Shown piece by piece: positions 36,960 through 46,366 of a stretch of 64,000 nucleotides of DNA. Under the pieces are notes generated by a model. It had not been told where the DNA came from, ran no database searches, and saw only the letters and a list, made by a program, of their open reading frames with translations. A program made the translations under genes and the position numbers. Every line of letters begins with the position of its first letter. Position 1 is the first letter of the stretch. Source of the DNA: JAMXLO01 sp963832895 (GTDB taxonomy: Bacteria > Pseudomonadota > Alphaproteobacteria > Acetobacterales > Acetobacteraceae); contig CAWHVQ010000021.1 in NCBI GenBank assembly GCA_963832895.1, forward strand, positions 248,001 through 312,000, given 5' to 3'.

Positions 36960-37664
36960 CTACTCCAAGGCCGCCTGGCGCTGGCGCATCTGGTCCTCGG
37001 CCAGGCGCCCGACCCGAGCCTCCAATTCGGCCAGTTCGCAGTGCATCTGGTCGAGATCCCGCAGCAACGGATCGAGACTGCCGTCACACGGAATACCGTA
37101 GGGGTCGAAGGCCGGCACCTTGCGGTCGCGGGTCGGTTGTCGATCGACCGGCCGGGCGGGAATACCCACGACAGTGGTATTGTCGGGCACGTCATCGAGC
37201 ACGACGGCGTTGGAACCGACCCGTGCGTTGTCGCCGACCCTGATCGGCCCCAGCACTTTGGCGCCGGCGCCGATGATCACATTATTGCCAACTGTCGGGT
37301 GCCGCTTGCCGCCGCTGGTGCGTGCGACGCCCAGGGTGACCTGATGGTAAAAGTAGCAGTCATCGCCGATTTCGGCGGTCTCGCCGACAACGACACCCAT
37401 ACCGTGATCGATCACCAGCCGTCGCCCCAGCCTGGCCGCTGGATGGATCTCTATGCCGGTCAACCAACGGGCGATATGAGAGGAAAATCTCCCCAGAAGG
37501 TACTGTTCATGCTGCCACAGCCAGTGCGATAGGCGATGCCACGTGACGGCGTGCAGCCCTGGGTAGCATAACAGGACCTCCAATGAGGAGCGCGCCGCCG
37601 GATCACGCTCCCGATAGGTCCGGATCGTCTCCCGCAGGAACATGAAAGCCATGCGCAATTCCAT
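36960..37664 (-). CDS. cysE: serine O-acetyltransferase
   Basis: 234-residue first enzyme of cysteine synthesis, making O-acetylserine. N-terminal helical domain, then a left-handed beta-helix of hexapeptide repeats (GIEIHPAARLG..., IDHGMGVVVGETAEIGDDC, YHQVTLGVARTSGGKRHPTV). First gene of the operon; cysteine made downstream of it feeds the desulfurases. ATGs at 37664 and 37649 are both possible starts. Confidence 0.93.
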   Translation of the reverse strand: MELRMAFMFLRETIRTYRERDPAARSSLEVLLCYPGLHAVTWHRLSHWLWQHEQYLLGRFSSHIARWLTGIEIHPAARLGRRLVIDHGMGVVVGETAEIGDDCYFYHQVTLGVARTSGGKRHPTVGNNVIIGAGAKVLGPIRVGDNARVGSNAVVLDDVPDNTTVVGIPARPVDRQPTRDRKVPAFDPYGIPCDGSLDPLLRDLDQMHCELAELEARVGRLAEDQMRQRQAALE

Positions 37665-37990
37665 TGTGCAGTCTGGCCGCTCCTACCCTATAGTAGGTGC
37701 CCCTGGGACCTGGAGCCCAATCCCGGGGGACGGCCGATCGGGGGGCCGTACTGTAGTGGAGGAAGCAAACCCTGCGGCATCAGTGCCGCTCCGTCTAACG
37801 CTAGATATTCCGAGCTGTGAGGTCAAGAATTCACGAGGAACTGAAGACCAGGGAATGCTGGATATTCTATTATGGGATCTGATCGGACGCCGGGGATAAG
37901 GGGCTATAATCATCGCGGGGCGGCGGCCGGGACTGAAAGGTTCCGGGCGAGGCGCCGCTTCATAATGCAGGAAAGCGGTTTCGGGACGCC
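37665..37990. other. divergent intergenic region with hairpins
   Basis: 326 bases between cysE and the hydrolase gene. A perfect-arm inverted repeat CCTAC-CCTATA-GTAGG lies at 37682-37697, about 20 bases upstream of cysE. Further hairpins: ACGGCC/GGCCGT (37730-37749) and GCGGCA/TGCCGC (37774-37789). TATAAT at 37905-37910 could serve the hydrolase gene. A small RNA is possible but no known family was recognised. Confidence 0.45.
37682..37697 (-). promoter_or_regulatory. possible operator/promoter of the cysE-isc operon
   Basis: Inverted repeat with 5-bp arms CCTAC/GTAGG, containing TACTAT on the minus strand that could be a -10 box. Location fits a binding site for the operon's own IscR, but the sequence does not match a consensus closely enough to be sure. 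Confidence 0.3.
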
Positions 37991-38656
37991 ATGCCAGAGG
38001 TGATGTTTGCCGGCCCTGACGGCCGGTTGGAGGGTCGCTACCACCATTCCAAGGAGACGGGTGCGCCGGTTGCGCTGATTCTGCACCCGCATCCGCTGCA
38101 TGGTGGGACGATGAACAATCGAGTGACCTACTCGATGTATCAGTCGTTCCAGCGGCTCGGCTGCTCGGTGATGCGGTTCAATTTTCGGGGAGTCGGTCGC
38201 AGTCAGGGCCGCTATGACGGCGGCATTGGCGAGATCGGCGACGCCGCCGCGGCACTCGACTGGATGCAGGCGGTGAACCCGAACCATGGCGGACTGTGGA
38301 TCGCCGGATACTCGTTCGGCGCGTTCATCGGCATGCAGTTGCTGATGCGCCGGCCGGAGATCTCGGGCTGGGTCAGCGTCGCGCCGCCGGCGAACCACTA
38401 TGATTTCGGCTTCCTGGCGCCCTGTCCGTGCGGCGGCCTGATGTTGCACGGCGATACCGATGAACTCGTGCCGGAGCTCGCCGTCCACAAGCTGGTGGAC
38501 AAGCTGAACACCCAGAAGGGTGTGAGCGTCGACTACCGGGTGTTCGAAGGCGCCGACCACGTGTTCGCCGAGCACGCCGAGAGGGTGGCCGAGGCGATCG
38601 ACGACTACTGTGGTAAGTCGATAGCGCGTCGGGCGATGGCGCTGGCAGCAGACTAA
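37991..38656 (+). CDS. alpha/beta hydrolase
   Basis: 221-residue hydrolase with nucleophile elbow GYSFGAFIGMQ (Ser), oxyanion region LHPHPLHGGTMNNRV, acid in GDTDELVP and His in GADHVFAEHAERV. The HPHPxxGG motif is typical of a conserved proteobacterial subfamily of unknown substrate. Intact. Tail-to-tail 4-base overlap with anmK. Confidence 0.88.
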   Translation: MPEVMFAGPDGRLEGRYHHSKETGAPVALILHPHPLHGGTMNNRVTYSMYQSFQRLGCSVMRFNFRGVGRSQGRYDGGIGEIGDAAAALDWMQAVNPNHGGLWIAGYSFGAFIGMQLLMRRPEISGWVSVAPPANHYDFGFLAPCPCGGLMLHGDTDELVPELAVHKLVDKLNTQKGVSVDYRVFEGADHVFAEHAERVAEAIDDYCGKSIARRAMALAAD

Positions 38657-39723
38657 ACTTCGGGCACTATCCGGCCGCCGATCGTTGGCTGAGGCACGCC
38701 TGTCGTGCCTGGGAAGCTGATGGGCAGTCCGGCCCTTGTGCGCGCCGCGAGGAATCCGAAGCACTGCGCCTCCAGCGCGTCGCCGTCCCACCCGAGCGCC
38801 TCCACTGGGTCGACTGGCACGCCGAGCAGGTCCCGCAGTGCCGTCATGATCGCCGGATTGCGCCGCCCCCCACCTGTCACCACCCAGCGTAGCGGCTTCG
38901 CGGGAAGCGGCGCGGCAGCGATAGTCGCGGCAGTGAACGCGACCAGTGTCGCGGCGCCGTCGGCCGGCGACAGGTGCTCGAGTCCGCTGGCGGCGAGCGC
39001 GGCAGCGAAGTCCAGACGGTCCAGCGATTTCGGTGGCGGCCGTGTGAAGTACGGGTCGGCCAGCAGTCGATTCAGCACCCCGGCATCGATCTGACCGGAC
39101 CGCGCCAGCGCGCCATCGCGATCGAATGCGGCGCCGGCCCGCCGCACCATCCAGTCATCCAGCGGCCCATTGCCCGGACCTGTGTCGAATGCGATCAGCT
39201 CCCCGTCCATCGCGACCCAGGTCACGTTCGCCACGCCGCCAATGTTCAGCACGGCGAGTGGCCGGGGGACATCGCGGGCCAGTGCGGCGTGATAGACAGG
39301 CGCGAATGGCGCGCCCTGGCCACCCGCCGTGACGTCGGCAGAGCGGAAATCGTGCGCCACCGGGATACCGGTGCGCCGCGCCAGTTCGGCGGCGTCGCCG
39401 ATCTGCCAGGTCCGTCGCTGATGGGGCTGATGCAGGATCGTCTGCCCGTGGAAGCCGATCAGGTCGGCCTGGCGCCCGAGCGCGGCCACTGCACGGACAT
39501 GATATTCGGTCAGCCGCGCCTCGGCGCTTTTCAGCCTCCGGTCGTCGGGGACCAAGGTTGGCGCGAGATCAAGGATGCGACGCAGATCTGCGCGCAGACG
39601 GTCATCGTACGGCAGCGTCAGCGTCGGGCCGAACGCGCTGATCCGCTCGCCATCCGTCTCAAGCCATGCAGCGTCGACGCCATCCAGCGAGGTTCCGCTC
39701 ATCAGTCCGATTGTGCGCAGCAT
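38653..39723 (-). CDS. anmK: anhydro-N-acetylmuramic acid kinase
   Basis: 356-residue kinase for recycling of peptidoglycan anhydro-sugars. N-terminal phosphate loop TIGLMSGTSLDGVDAAWLE, then the VAHDFRSADVTAGGQGAPFAP and NIGGVANVTW motifs with catalytic Asp. Divergent from tyrS, an arrangement common in Alphaproteobacteria. Confidence 0.94.
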   Translation of the reverse strand: MLRTIGLMSGTSLDGVDAAWLETDGERISAFGPTLTLPYDDRLRADLRRILDLAPTLVPDDRRLKSAEARLTEYHVRAVAALGRQADLIGFHGQTILHQPHQRRTWQIGDAAELARRTGIPVAHDFRSADVTAGGQGAPFAPVYHAALARDVPRPLAVLNIGGVANVTWVAMDGELIAFDTGPGNGPLDDWMVRRAGAAFDRDGALARSGQIDAGVLNRLLADPYFTRPPPKSLDRLDFAAALAASGLEHLSPADGAATLVAFTAATIAAAPLPAKPLRWVVTGGGRRNPAIMTALRDLLGVPVDPVEALGWDGDALEAQCFGFLAARTRAGLPISFPGTTGVPQPTIGGRIVPEV

Positions 39724-39775
39724 TTCCCCACACCCGATTTTCCGGCGGCCGAGTCTGTGCTAGCCCAGCGACGCA

Positions 39776-41020
39776 ATGGCCAGAAGCGATTTCCTACACG
39801 AAGCGACCGAACGCGGCTTCGTCTTCCAGTGCACCGATACCGAGGGGCTGGACGCGGCGCTGCGTGCCGGAACGGTCACGGCGTATATCGGCTTCGACTG
39901 CACCGCCGACAGCCTGCATGTTGGCAGCTTGGTGCAGATCATGATCCTGCGCCTGCTGCAGCGCCACGGGCATCGGCCGCTGGTGCTGATGGGCGGCGGC
40001 ACGACGCGCATCGGTGACCCGTCGGGCAAGGACGAGACGCGCCAGCTCCTCACCGACGAGCAGATCGCCGCCAACATGGCGGGCATTCGCCGGTGCTTCG
40101 ATCCGTTCCTGCGCTTCGGTAACGGCCAGTCGGACGCGCTGACCGCCAATAACGACGACTGGCTCAGTGCACTCGGATACATCCCGCTGCTGCGCGAGGT
40201 CGGCACGCACTTCACCGTCAACCGCATGCTGAGCTTCGATTCAGTGCGGATCAGGCTGGAGCGCGAGCATCCGCTGACCTTCCTCGAGTTCAACTACATG
40301 ATCCTGCAGAGTTACGACTTCCGTGAGCTGAACCGCCGTTTCGGCGTGACGCTGCAGATCGGTGGATCGGACCAGTGGGGCAACATCGTCTCCGGTATCG
40401 AGCTGACACGGCGAACCGACAACAAGACGGTGTACGGTCTGACCACGCCGCTGATCGCCACGGCATCCGGTGCCAAGATGGGCAAGAGCGCGCAGGGCGC
40501 GGTGTGGCTGACACGCGACCGGCTGTCGCCCTACGAGTACTGGCAGTTCTGGCGCAACACCGAGGACGCCGATGTCGGCCGCTTCATGCGGCTGTTCACC
40601 GATCTGCCGCTGGCGGAGATCGCGCGGCTGGGTCGGCTGTCTGGGGCGGAGATCAACGAGGCGAAGAAGGTGCTGGCGACCGAGGCGACAGCGCTGGCTC
40701 ACGGTGCCGCCGCCGCCGCCGATGCCGCCGAGACTGCGCGGCTGGCCTTCGAGGAAAGCGAGACCGCCGGCTCATTGCCCAGTGTCGATGTCCGGCGCGA
40801 CGAACTTGTCGCCGGCGTTCCGGCCTTTCGCCTCTTCGTGCTGGCGGGGCTAGCCGGCAGCAATGGTGAGGCACGCCGGCTGATCCGTGGCGGCGGCGCG
40901 CGGATCAACGACATGCCGGTCAAGGACGAAGGTCACACGGTGACCTTGGCTGACCTGCACGACGATGCGATCAAGCTGTCGGCAGGACGCAAGCATCATC
41001 GATTGGTGCGCGCAGCCTGA
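39776..41020 (+). CDS. tyrS: tyrosyl-tRNA synthetase
   Basis: 414-residue class I synthetase. HIGH-type motif DSLHVGSLVQI, KMSKS-type motif GAKMGKSAQGAVW, tyrosine-binding YIGFDCTADS and NGDQWGN-like SDQWGNIVSGIEL. The C-terminal S4 RNA-binding domain starts near residue 350 (GSNGEARRLIRGGGARIND). Intact. Confidence 0.96.
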   Translation: MARSDFLHEATERGFVFQCTDTEGLDAALRAGTVTAYIGFDCTADSLHVGSLVQIMILRLLQRHGHRPLVLMGGGTTRIGDPSGKDETRQLLTDEQIAANMAGIRRCFDPFLRFGNGQSDALTANNDDWLSALGYIPLLREVGTHFTVNRMLSFDSVRIRLEREHPLTFLEFNYMILQSYDFRELNRRFGVTLQIGGSDQWGNIVSGIELTRRTDNKTVYGLTTPLIATASGAKMGKSAQGAVWLTRDRLSPYEYWQFWRNTEDADVGRFMRLFTDLPLAEIARLGRLSGAEINEAKKVLATEATALAHGAAAAADAAETARLAFEESETAGSLPSVDVRRDELVAGVPAFRLFVLAGLAGSNGEARRLIRGGGARINDMPVKDEGHTVTLADLHDDAIKLSAGRKHHRLVRAA

Positions 41021-41034
41021 CCGGCGCCCCGCAA

Positions 41035-41065
41035 CTCCCCCCTCCCCTTGCGGAGGGGATGGGCG
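41035..41065. terminator. GC-rich hairpin between tyrS and SMP-30 gene
   Basis: CCCCTCC-ccttgc-GGAGGGG stem in the 56-base convergent gap. It resembles the widespread intergenic repeat with the CCCTCCCC...GGAGGGG form, and lacks a T tract. It could terminate both genes. Confidence 0.4.
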
Positions 41066-41076
41066 GCAGGGGCACC

Positions 41077-41994
41077 CTATTCGTAGGCCAATCGCAGCCC
41101 CCCCTCGGGCCAATCCATCGCAACAAGCTGTCCGGTGCCTGATAGTGTGACGTAGGCCGTGCGCAGGTCTGGACCGCCGAAGCAGATATTGGTGGTTACC
41201 GGGTCGCCCATCGGCACCTGCCGCACCATTCGCCCATCCGGTGCGATTACGCTGATGCAGCCGGTGATGAGGGTTGCCACGCAGATGTTGCCGGCGCCGT
41301 CCACCGCCAGGCTGTCGAAGCGCTGGAACCCAGGCAGCCCGGCGATCAGGCGGCCGCCATGCGGCGAGGGCCAGCCTTGCTTGCTCACCATACCCGGCCC
41401 TGTGATGTCGAACGCCCAGAGCCGCGCCGGCTCGGTCTCAGCGACGTACAACACTCTGCCATCCGGCGACAGGCCGATGCCGTTCGGCGTGAGGAGGGGA
41501 TGTGCGACCTCGACGATCTTCGAGCCGTCCGCCAGCGCGTAGTAGATCACACCATGATCGCGGTCCCGCGCGCGGGTCTTGCCAAGGTCGGTGAAGTAGA
41601 ACCCGCCATGGGTGTCGAACACGATGTCGTTCGGCCCGTTCAGCATGTTGGCGCCGCAGCGATCGTACAACACACGCACCGCACCGGTTCGCGGATCGAC
41701 GTGCTCGATGCGGCCGCTGACGTAGTCGGATGACACCACGGCGGGGCGGAACAGGTTCTCCTCCAGCCGCCACGCGAAGCCGCCGTTGTTGCAGACATAG
41801 CACGCACCGTCCGGTCCGATCGCCAGTCCGTTCGGGCCGCCGCCGGTGCGCGCGACCACGTGCACAGTGCCGTCCGGCAGCACGCGGCTCACGGTCTGGC
41901 GCTCGATCTCCACCAGCAAGACCGAGCCGTCGCGCATCGCCACCGGCCCCTCCGGGAAGCACAATCCCGTCGCCACCACCCGCATTTCGCTCAT
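41077..41994 (-). CDS. SMP-30/gluconolactonase family protein
   Basis: 305-residue six-bladed beta-propeller lactonase. Metal-site features: LCFPEGPVAMRDGSVLLVEIE (Glu), NGPNDIVFD (Asn, Asp) and LTPNGIGLSPDGRVLYVAET (Asn, Asp). Hydrolyses sugar or other lactones. Stands alone between tyrS and an O-antigen ligase-like gene. Confidence 0.88.
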   Translation of the reverse strand: MSEMRVVATGLCFPEGPVAMRDGSVLLVEIERQTVSRVLPDGTVHVVARTGGGPNGLAIGPDGACYVCNNGGFAWRLEENLFRPAVVSSDYVSGRIEHVDPRTGAVRVLYDRCGANMLNGPNDIVFDTHGGFYFTDLGKTRARDRDHGVIYYALADGSKIVEVAHPLLTPNGIGLSPDGRVLYVAETEPARLWAFDITGPGMVSKQGWPSPHGGRLIAGLPGFQRFDSLAVDGAGNICVATLITGCISVIAPDGRMVRQVPMGDPVTTNICFGGPDLRTAYVTLSGTGQLVAMDWPEGGLRLAYE

Positions 41995-42082
41995 CGCCCG
42001 TCCTCCCGCTGTCGTGGCGACCCTAGCTGATCCGGAGCGGAGAAAAAGCGGTCAGTAAGGATTTCGTGCTGCCATGTGAGGC

Positions 42083-43432
42083 ATGCCGGCGCCATTGCAT
42101 ACGCCCTGGGCCCTCCAGACTGACCGGAGCAATCTTGTGCTGTTGGGCTTCTGCGGCGCGTTCGCGAGCGCCGCCGTCGGCGCGGTGCTCGCGCCATCCT
42201 GGTTCTGGCTGCCGTTGGCGATCGTCGCGGCCGCCGCAGTCGGCGTCGTGGCCTTCCGGCACACCATCGCATTCTGCGTCGCCTGGCTGTTGCTGGCCGG
42301 TGCCACGCTCGAGATGACGCTGGCTGACCTCGTCGGTCCCGCGGCGTTCGAAACCACCGTAGCGGTGGTAAAGACGGCCGAGCTTGGCCTCGCCCTGCTG
42401 TGTGTCGTCCGCTACGGCTTCCGTCCGGACGTTTTCAATCCGGCCTTCGGCTTCGTGGCGATGTTCTCGGCCGGCCTGGTGTTCGGTCTGCATCCTGGCC
42501 TGACGCCGGCCGACAGCCTGCGTTCGTTGGTAGGCTCGATCGCCCCCTTCGCCTTCGCGTTCAGCCAGGTACCGCCCCGATGGGGCGGCGCTGTGGTACG
42601 TGCCACGATGTGGGTGCCGCTCCTGTCGGTAGCCGGCGGCGCGGTGCTGGATCTCGCCGGGCTGCGTCCGGAGTTCTTCGACTACGGTGGCGAGCGCCTG
42701 GCTGGACTTGGCCATCCAGCGCTCCTCGCCGGTTTCTGTCTCACCGCGATCTACGCCTGCCTGATCGAGCTTTACCGGGACGGCAGGTCGCGCTGGCTGC
42801 TGCTGCTCGCGGCCAATTTCCTGATCCTGGTGCTGACCGGCGCGCGCGCGCCGCTTGTCTACGCCATCGTCGTGAGCGCGCTGACCCTGGGCTTCCTGGG
42901 GTCCGGCGTATTCCCGCGGAAGCATCGGATTATGCTGCTGCTGGCCGGCGCAAGCCTGCTGCCGTTGCTGGCCGTGGTGGCGCATGACCTGCCCACGGTG
43001 CGGCTGTTCAACGTGCTAAGCAGCGCGCCTGGCGACTTCAGCGGCCGGGAACTGCTATGGCCGCCATTCGAGCAGGCGGCCGCGGCGGCGCCGTGGTTCG
43101 GCTGGGGGGTTGGCGCCGGCAATGCCATCATTCCGCATGACAGCGAACTGGCGCTGATCATCCAGAGCTGGGCGGCGCACAACGAATATCTTCGCATGCT
43201 GGTCGAGGGCGGGCAGGTTGGCCGCGGTCTGCTGATCGCGCTGTTCGTCCTTTGGGTCGCGCAGCGCACGCGGCGCCTGTGCCGCACCGACAAGGTGATC
43301 ATCCGCCTCGCGTTCGTCGCGTTCGCCGCACACGCCTACACCGACAACGTGCTGATCGCGACGACCGCCTGCGTGTTCTTCACCTTCGCGACGGGGGTCT
43401 TTGCGCGCGAAACGCTTGCCGCACACGGGTGA
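42083..43432 (+). CDS. O-antigen ligase/polymerase-like membrane protein
   Basis: 449-residue polytopic membrane protein, about eleven helices. The Wzy_C-like region includes LVLTGARAPLVYAIVV, GRELLWPPFEQ, WFGWGVGAGNAI and the conserved HNEYLRMLVEGGQVG loop of O-antigen ligases/polymerases. Likely joins or extends surface polysaccharide. No glycosyltransferases are next to it. Confidence 0.82.
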   Translation: MPAPLHTPWALQTDRSNLVLLGFCGAFASAAVGAVLAPSWFWLPLAIVAAAAVGVVAFRHTIAFCVAWLLLAGATLEMTLADLVGPAAFETTVAVVKTAELGLALLCVVRYGFRPDVFNPAFGFVAMFSAGLVFGLHPGLTPADSLRSLVGSIAPFAFAFSQVPPRWGGAVVRATMWVPLLSVAGGAVLDLAGLRPEFFDYGGERLAGLGHPALLAGFCLTAIYACLIELYRDGRSRWLLLLAANFLILVLTGARAPLVYAIVVSALTLGFLGSGVFPRKHRIMLLLAGASLLPLLAVVAHDLPTVRLFNVLSSAPGDFSGRELLWPPFEQAAAAAPWFGWGVGAGNAIIPHDSELALIIQSWAAHNEYLRMLVEGGQVGRGLLIALFVLWVAQRTRRLCRTDKVIIRLAFVAFAAHAYTDNVLIATTACVFFTFATGVFARETLAAHG

Positions 43433-43475
43433 GGTAGCCTACGCACACGCCCCATCGCCGCCGGAGCCGGGTCGC

Positions 43476-44444
43476 ATGCGATTGAGCCGTATTGTCCTTT
43501 GCCTGCTCGCGCTGCTGAGCATCGCCGCGCTGCCGGCCGCCGCCTCCGGCCTGGCCTTCGTGGTCAACTCGGGAGGTGCGTCGATCAGCCTGATCGACAT
43601 GTCATCGCGGAAGGAGGTCCGCCGCATTCCGGTGTTGCGTGAGCCGCATCACGTGGCGCTCAGTCCAGACGGCAGGAGCCTGCTGGTCGGCGACACCGTG
43701 GGCAACGAGATGCTGTTTCTCGATCCCGCGACGGCGGTGTTGCAGAAGCGCATGCCGATCGCTGACCCCTATCAGCTGGCGTTCAGTCCGAACGGCAAAT
43801 TCCTCGTGGTGAACGGCCTCGCGCGGAATCAGGTGGATATCTACGACGCCGCCTCCATGCAGTTGCTGAAGCGCTTCCCGATCGCCTCGATGCCGAGCCA
43901 CCTGGACTACGCACCGGATTCCTCGCGCGTGTTCGTCAGCCTGCAAGGCACCGACAGCCTGGTGGCGATCGATCTGAACCGGCTGGCGATCCTGTGGAAG
44001 GAGAAGGTCGGCAAGACGCCGGCCGGCGTGCTGTGGCACGAGGGCCACGTGCTGGTAGCCGACATGGGCACCGACTATGTCGCGGTGGTCGAACCGGCGG
44101 ATGGCCACGTCGTTGAACGTGTCCACACCGGCAGGGGCGCGCACAACCTGTTTTTGTCGCCCGATCACAAGATCATCTGGGTGAACAACCGTGTCGGCGG
44201 TACCACGACGTCGCTCGATGCGGCGACACTGAAACCGATCCGCAGCTACGCGATCCCGGGCGGCCCGGACGACATTGCTTTCGCACCCGACGGGAGGCTG
44301 TGGATCACGCGACGCTTCGCCGAGAAGGTCGCGGTGCTCGATCCGACGAGCGGCGAGTTCCAGACCATCGAGGTAGGCCGCTCGCCGCATGGCCTTTTCC
44401 TCAATCCGAAGGGCAGCGCACAGCCGAGTGTCGCGGCGCGCTGA
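43476..44444 (+). CDS. YVTN-family beta-propeller protein, exported
   Basis: 322 residues. ATG at 43476 with GGAG upstream gives a signal peptide (MRLSRIVLCLLALLSIAALP, AAASG). The mature part is a seven-bladed propeller of YncE/YVTN-type repeats (VVNSGGASISLIDMSSRKEV, ALSPDGRSLLVGD, etc.). Role unknown; the sterol desaturase-like gene starts directly after its stop codon. Confidence 0.85.
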   Translation: MRLSRIVLCLLALLSIAALPAAASGLAFVVNSGGASISLIDMSSRKEVRRIPVLREPHHVALSPDGRSLLVGDTVGNEMLFLDPATAVLQKRMPIADPYQLAFSPNGKFLVVNGLARNQVDIYDAASMQLLKRFPIASMPSHLDYAPDSSRVFVSLQGTDSLVAIDLNRLAILWKEKVGKTPAGVLWHEGHVLVADMGTDYVAVVEPADGHVVERVHTGRGAHNLFLSPDHKIIWVNNRVGGTTTSLDAATLKPIRSYAIPGGPDDIAFAPDGRLWITRRFAEKVAVLDPTSGEFQTIEVGRSPHGLFLNPKGSAQPSVAAR

Positions 44445-45383
44445 ATGGGCGATCCGTTCGACCTCGCTGCCGGCTGGCTGCAGGAGCATCTGCTGATCCC
44501 GCTGCTGTACGCGACGGGCATGATGCAGTGGGAGGACGTGTCGTACGGCTGGGCGCTGTTCGCGGTGTATGGCGCCTGCCAGGTGGCGATCACCTACGCG
44601 GTGTGCGTGCCGCTGGAGCGCTGGCGCCCGGTGGAGCGCTGGCCTGACGCGCGCGCGGTGACGGTGGATGTGCTCTACACGATCATCTCGCGCGTCGGCG
44701 TGCTGCCGCTGTTCACCTTCGTGCTGTTCTATCGCGCGCAGGTCATGCTGAACGGCTTTCTGACAGACCACGGCTTCGTGCCGCCGACGCTGGAGCGGCT
44801 TCTGCCGTTTCTGCTTGGCCAGCCGGTTCTGACCTTCGTGCTCTACGCGATCATTCTCGACTGCGCCGACTACTGGCGGCATCGGCTGTCGCACCGGTTC
44901 GGCTGGTGGTGGGCGCTCCACTCGCTGCATCACGCGCAGCGGCAGATGACGTTCTGGTCGGATGATCGCAATCACGTAATGGACGACCTGATCAGTGCGC
45001 TGTGGTTCGGCGTGATCGCGCTGGCGATCGGCGTGCCGCCACTGCAGTTCCCGTTGTTGGTGCTGATGCTGCGGTTTCTCGAAAGCCTGTCGCACGCCAA
45101 TGCGCGGGTGTCGTTTGGGTGGCTGGGCGAGCGCCTGCTGATCTCGCCACGGTTCCATCGCGCGCATCACGGACTGCTCGCGGCGGGTCAGCGGAGCTGC
45201 AACTACGGCGCGGTGCTGCCGTGGTGGGACATGTTGTTCGGCACCGCCAACTTCCGCCGCGACTACGTGGCGACCGGCGATCCCACGGGCGAGGAGGCGC
45301 TGGCGAGTGGTTCGTATCTCCGTCAGCAATGGGCGGGGCTGCGGCGGTTTGCCGCGGCATTCGCGGGATCGATGGTGCGGTGA
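44445..45383 (+). CDS. fatty acid hydroxylase/sterol desaturase superfamily protein
   Basis: 312-residue membrane di-iron enzyme with the histidine boxes HRLSH (about 146-150), HSLHHAQRQM (about 160) and HRAHHG near residue 240. Four or more transmembrane helices. Coupled to the propeller gene (stop TGA directly followed by ATG). Substrate could be a fatty acid, sterol-like or hopanoid lipid. Confidence 0.88.
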   Translation: MGDPFDLAAGWLQEHLLIPLLYATGMMQWEDVSYGWALFAVYGACQVAITYAVCVPLERWRPVERWPDARAVTVDVLYTIISRVGVLPLFTFVLFYRAQVMLNGFLTDHGFVPPTLERLLPFLLGQPVLTFVLYAIILDCADYWRHRLSHRFGWWWALHSLHHAQRQMTFWSDDRNHVMDDLISALWFGVIALAIGVPPLQFPLLVLMLRFLESLSHANARVSFGWLGERLLISPRFHRAHHGLLAAGQRSCNYGAVLPWWDMLFGTANFRRDYVATGDPTGEEALASGSYLRQQWAGLRRFAAAFAGSMVR

Positions 45384-45400
45384 TGGCCTGTGCCTCTGGC

Positions 45401-45436
45401 CCCTGGATTGCGTCGTCTGCGGCTTCGCAATGACGG
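45401..45436. repeat. degenerate dispersed repeat, copy 2
   Basis: ggattgcgtcgtctgc followed by ggcttcgcaatgacgg, the compact form of the repeat seen at 11366-11425, located in the gap between two convergent genes. Confidence 0.45.
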
Positions 45437-45446
45437 TGAGGTTCCT

Positions 45447-46328
45447 TCAACAGCCGCCATTCGGAAGCCGCATGAGCGGTTCACCTACGCGGATCACGCT
45501 ACCCTGCTGGACGTTTTCCGCCAGGCTGAAGCCAGCCGGCGCAAACACGATGATGGTGGATCCATGCTGAAACCAGCCCATCTCGTCTCCCTTTGTCAGC
45601 GGGACGCTTAAGCGCGTGGTTCGTGGGCCGCCGTGACGGACATCGATGCACGGCCCGAGGAAGTTGAGGTGAATACTTGCCACCAGTATCGCCGCGACCG
45701 GAACCAGAGTGATGCCGTGACCGGTGCGGGAAAGCCTGACCGTGATTGCGGCACGCTCATTCCGACAGAACAGCCGCTCGATCCGCCGGAGCGCGATGGG
45801 ATTGACGTTCCAGGTATCGCCGGAAATGTAGGTGACCGACTCGACTGTGCAGTCATGCGGCGCATGAAAGCGGTGATACATGGATGAGGTTAGCCGCAGC
45901 GTCACATAGCATCCGTTCCGGTAGGTCTCGGCGTGCACCGCATCGCCGAGCAGGTCGCGCAATTGATAGGGAAAGCCCTTGATTTGCAGAACCTGACCGC
46001 CCTCGACAGTCCCGGATGCGCCGACAATGGCATCGCACGGGCTGACCAGCAGGTCAGGATCGGGATCGATGGGACGCACGCCGTCCTTCAGCCGGCGGAT
46101 GAAGCAATCATGCAGGCTGCGGAATCGTTGCTCACGCGCCTCGCTCAGATCCAGATCGGCAAACAGGCGCCAGACCCCCATCGATAGGTCGCGCACCAGT
46201 GGCTGCTCGATCTTGCTGAACCAGCCGAAGAAGCGCGTGGCGAGCCGTCTTGGGATGCGGTTGGTCAGCAGGAAGTTGACGTCTTCATGACAGGCGATTG
46301 CGACAATCGCCGCGCGCAGCTTGTTCAT
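45447..46328 (-). CDS. psd: phosphatidylserine decarboxylase
   Basis: 293-residue pyruvoyl enzyme making phosphatidylethanolamine. The self-cleavage site is HGST near the C-terminus (MGWFQHGSTIIVF); the catalytic His is in SSMYHRFHAPHDC and the Asp in SPCDAIVGASG. The ATG at 46328 gives the usual start; the frame extends further upstream without support. Divergent from the aminotransferase, with 38 bases between starts, so they likely share a control region. Confidence 0.9.
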   Translation of the reverse strand: MNKLRAAIVAIACHEDVNFLLTNRIPRRLATRFFGWFSKIEQPLVRDLSMGVWRLFADLDLSEAREQRFRSLHDCFIRRLKDGVRPIDPDPDLLVSPCDAIVGASGTVEGGQVLQIKGFPYQLRDLLGDAVHAETYRNGCYVTLRLTSSMYHRFHAPHDCTVESVTYISGDTWNVNPIALRRIERLFCRNERAAITVRLSRTGHGITLVPVAAILVASIHLNFLGPCIDVRHGGPRTTRLSVPLTKGDEMGWFQHGSTIIVFAPAGFSLAENVQQGSVIRVGEPLMRLPNGGC

Positions 46329-46366
46329 GATAGTGACTTCGTGCCGGAGGGAGTCATGCAACCGCC

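Noticed and set aside
37665..37990. 6S RNA, SRP RNA or tmRNA in the gap upstream of cysE
   Set aside because: No core motif of these RNAs could be found, only generic hairpins.
43602..45329. 575-codon minus-strand frame opposite the propeller and hydroxylase genes
   Set aside because: Spans two well-supported genes on the other strand and has shadow composition.
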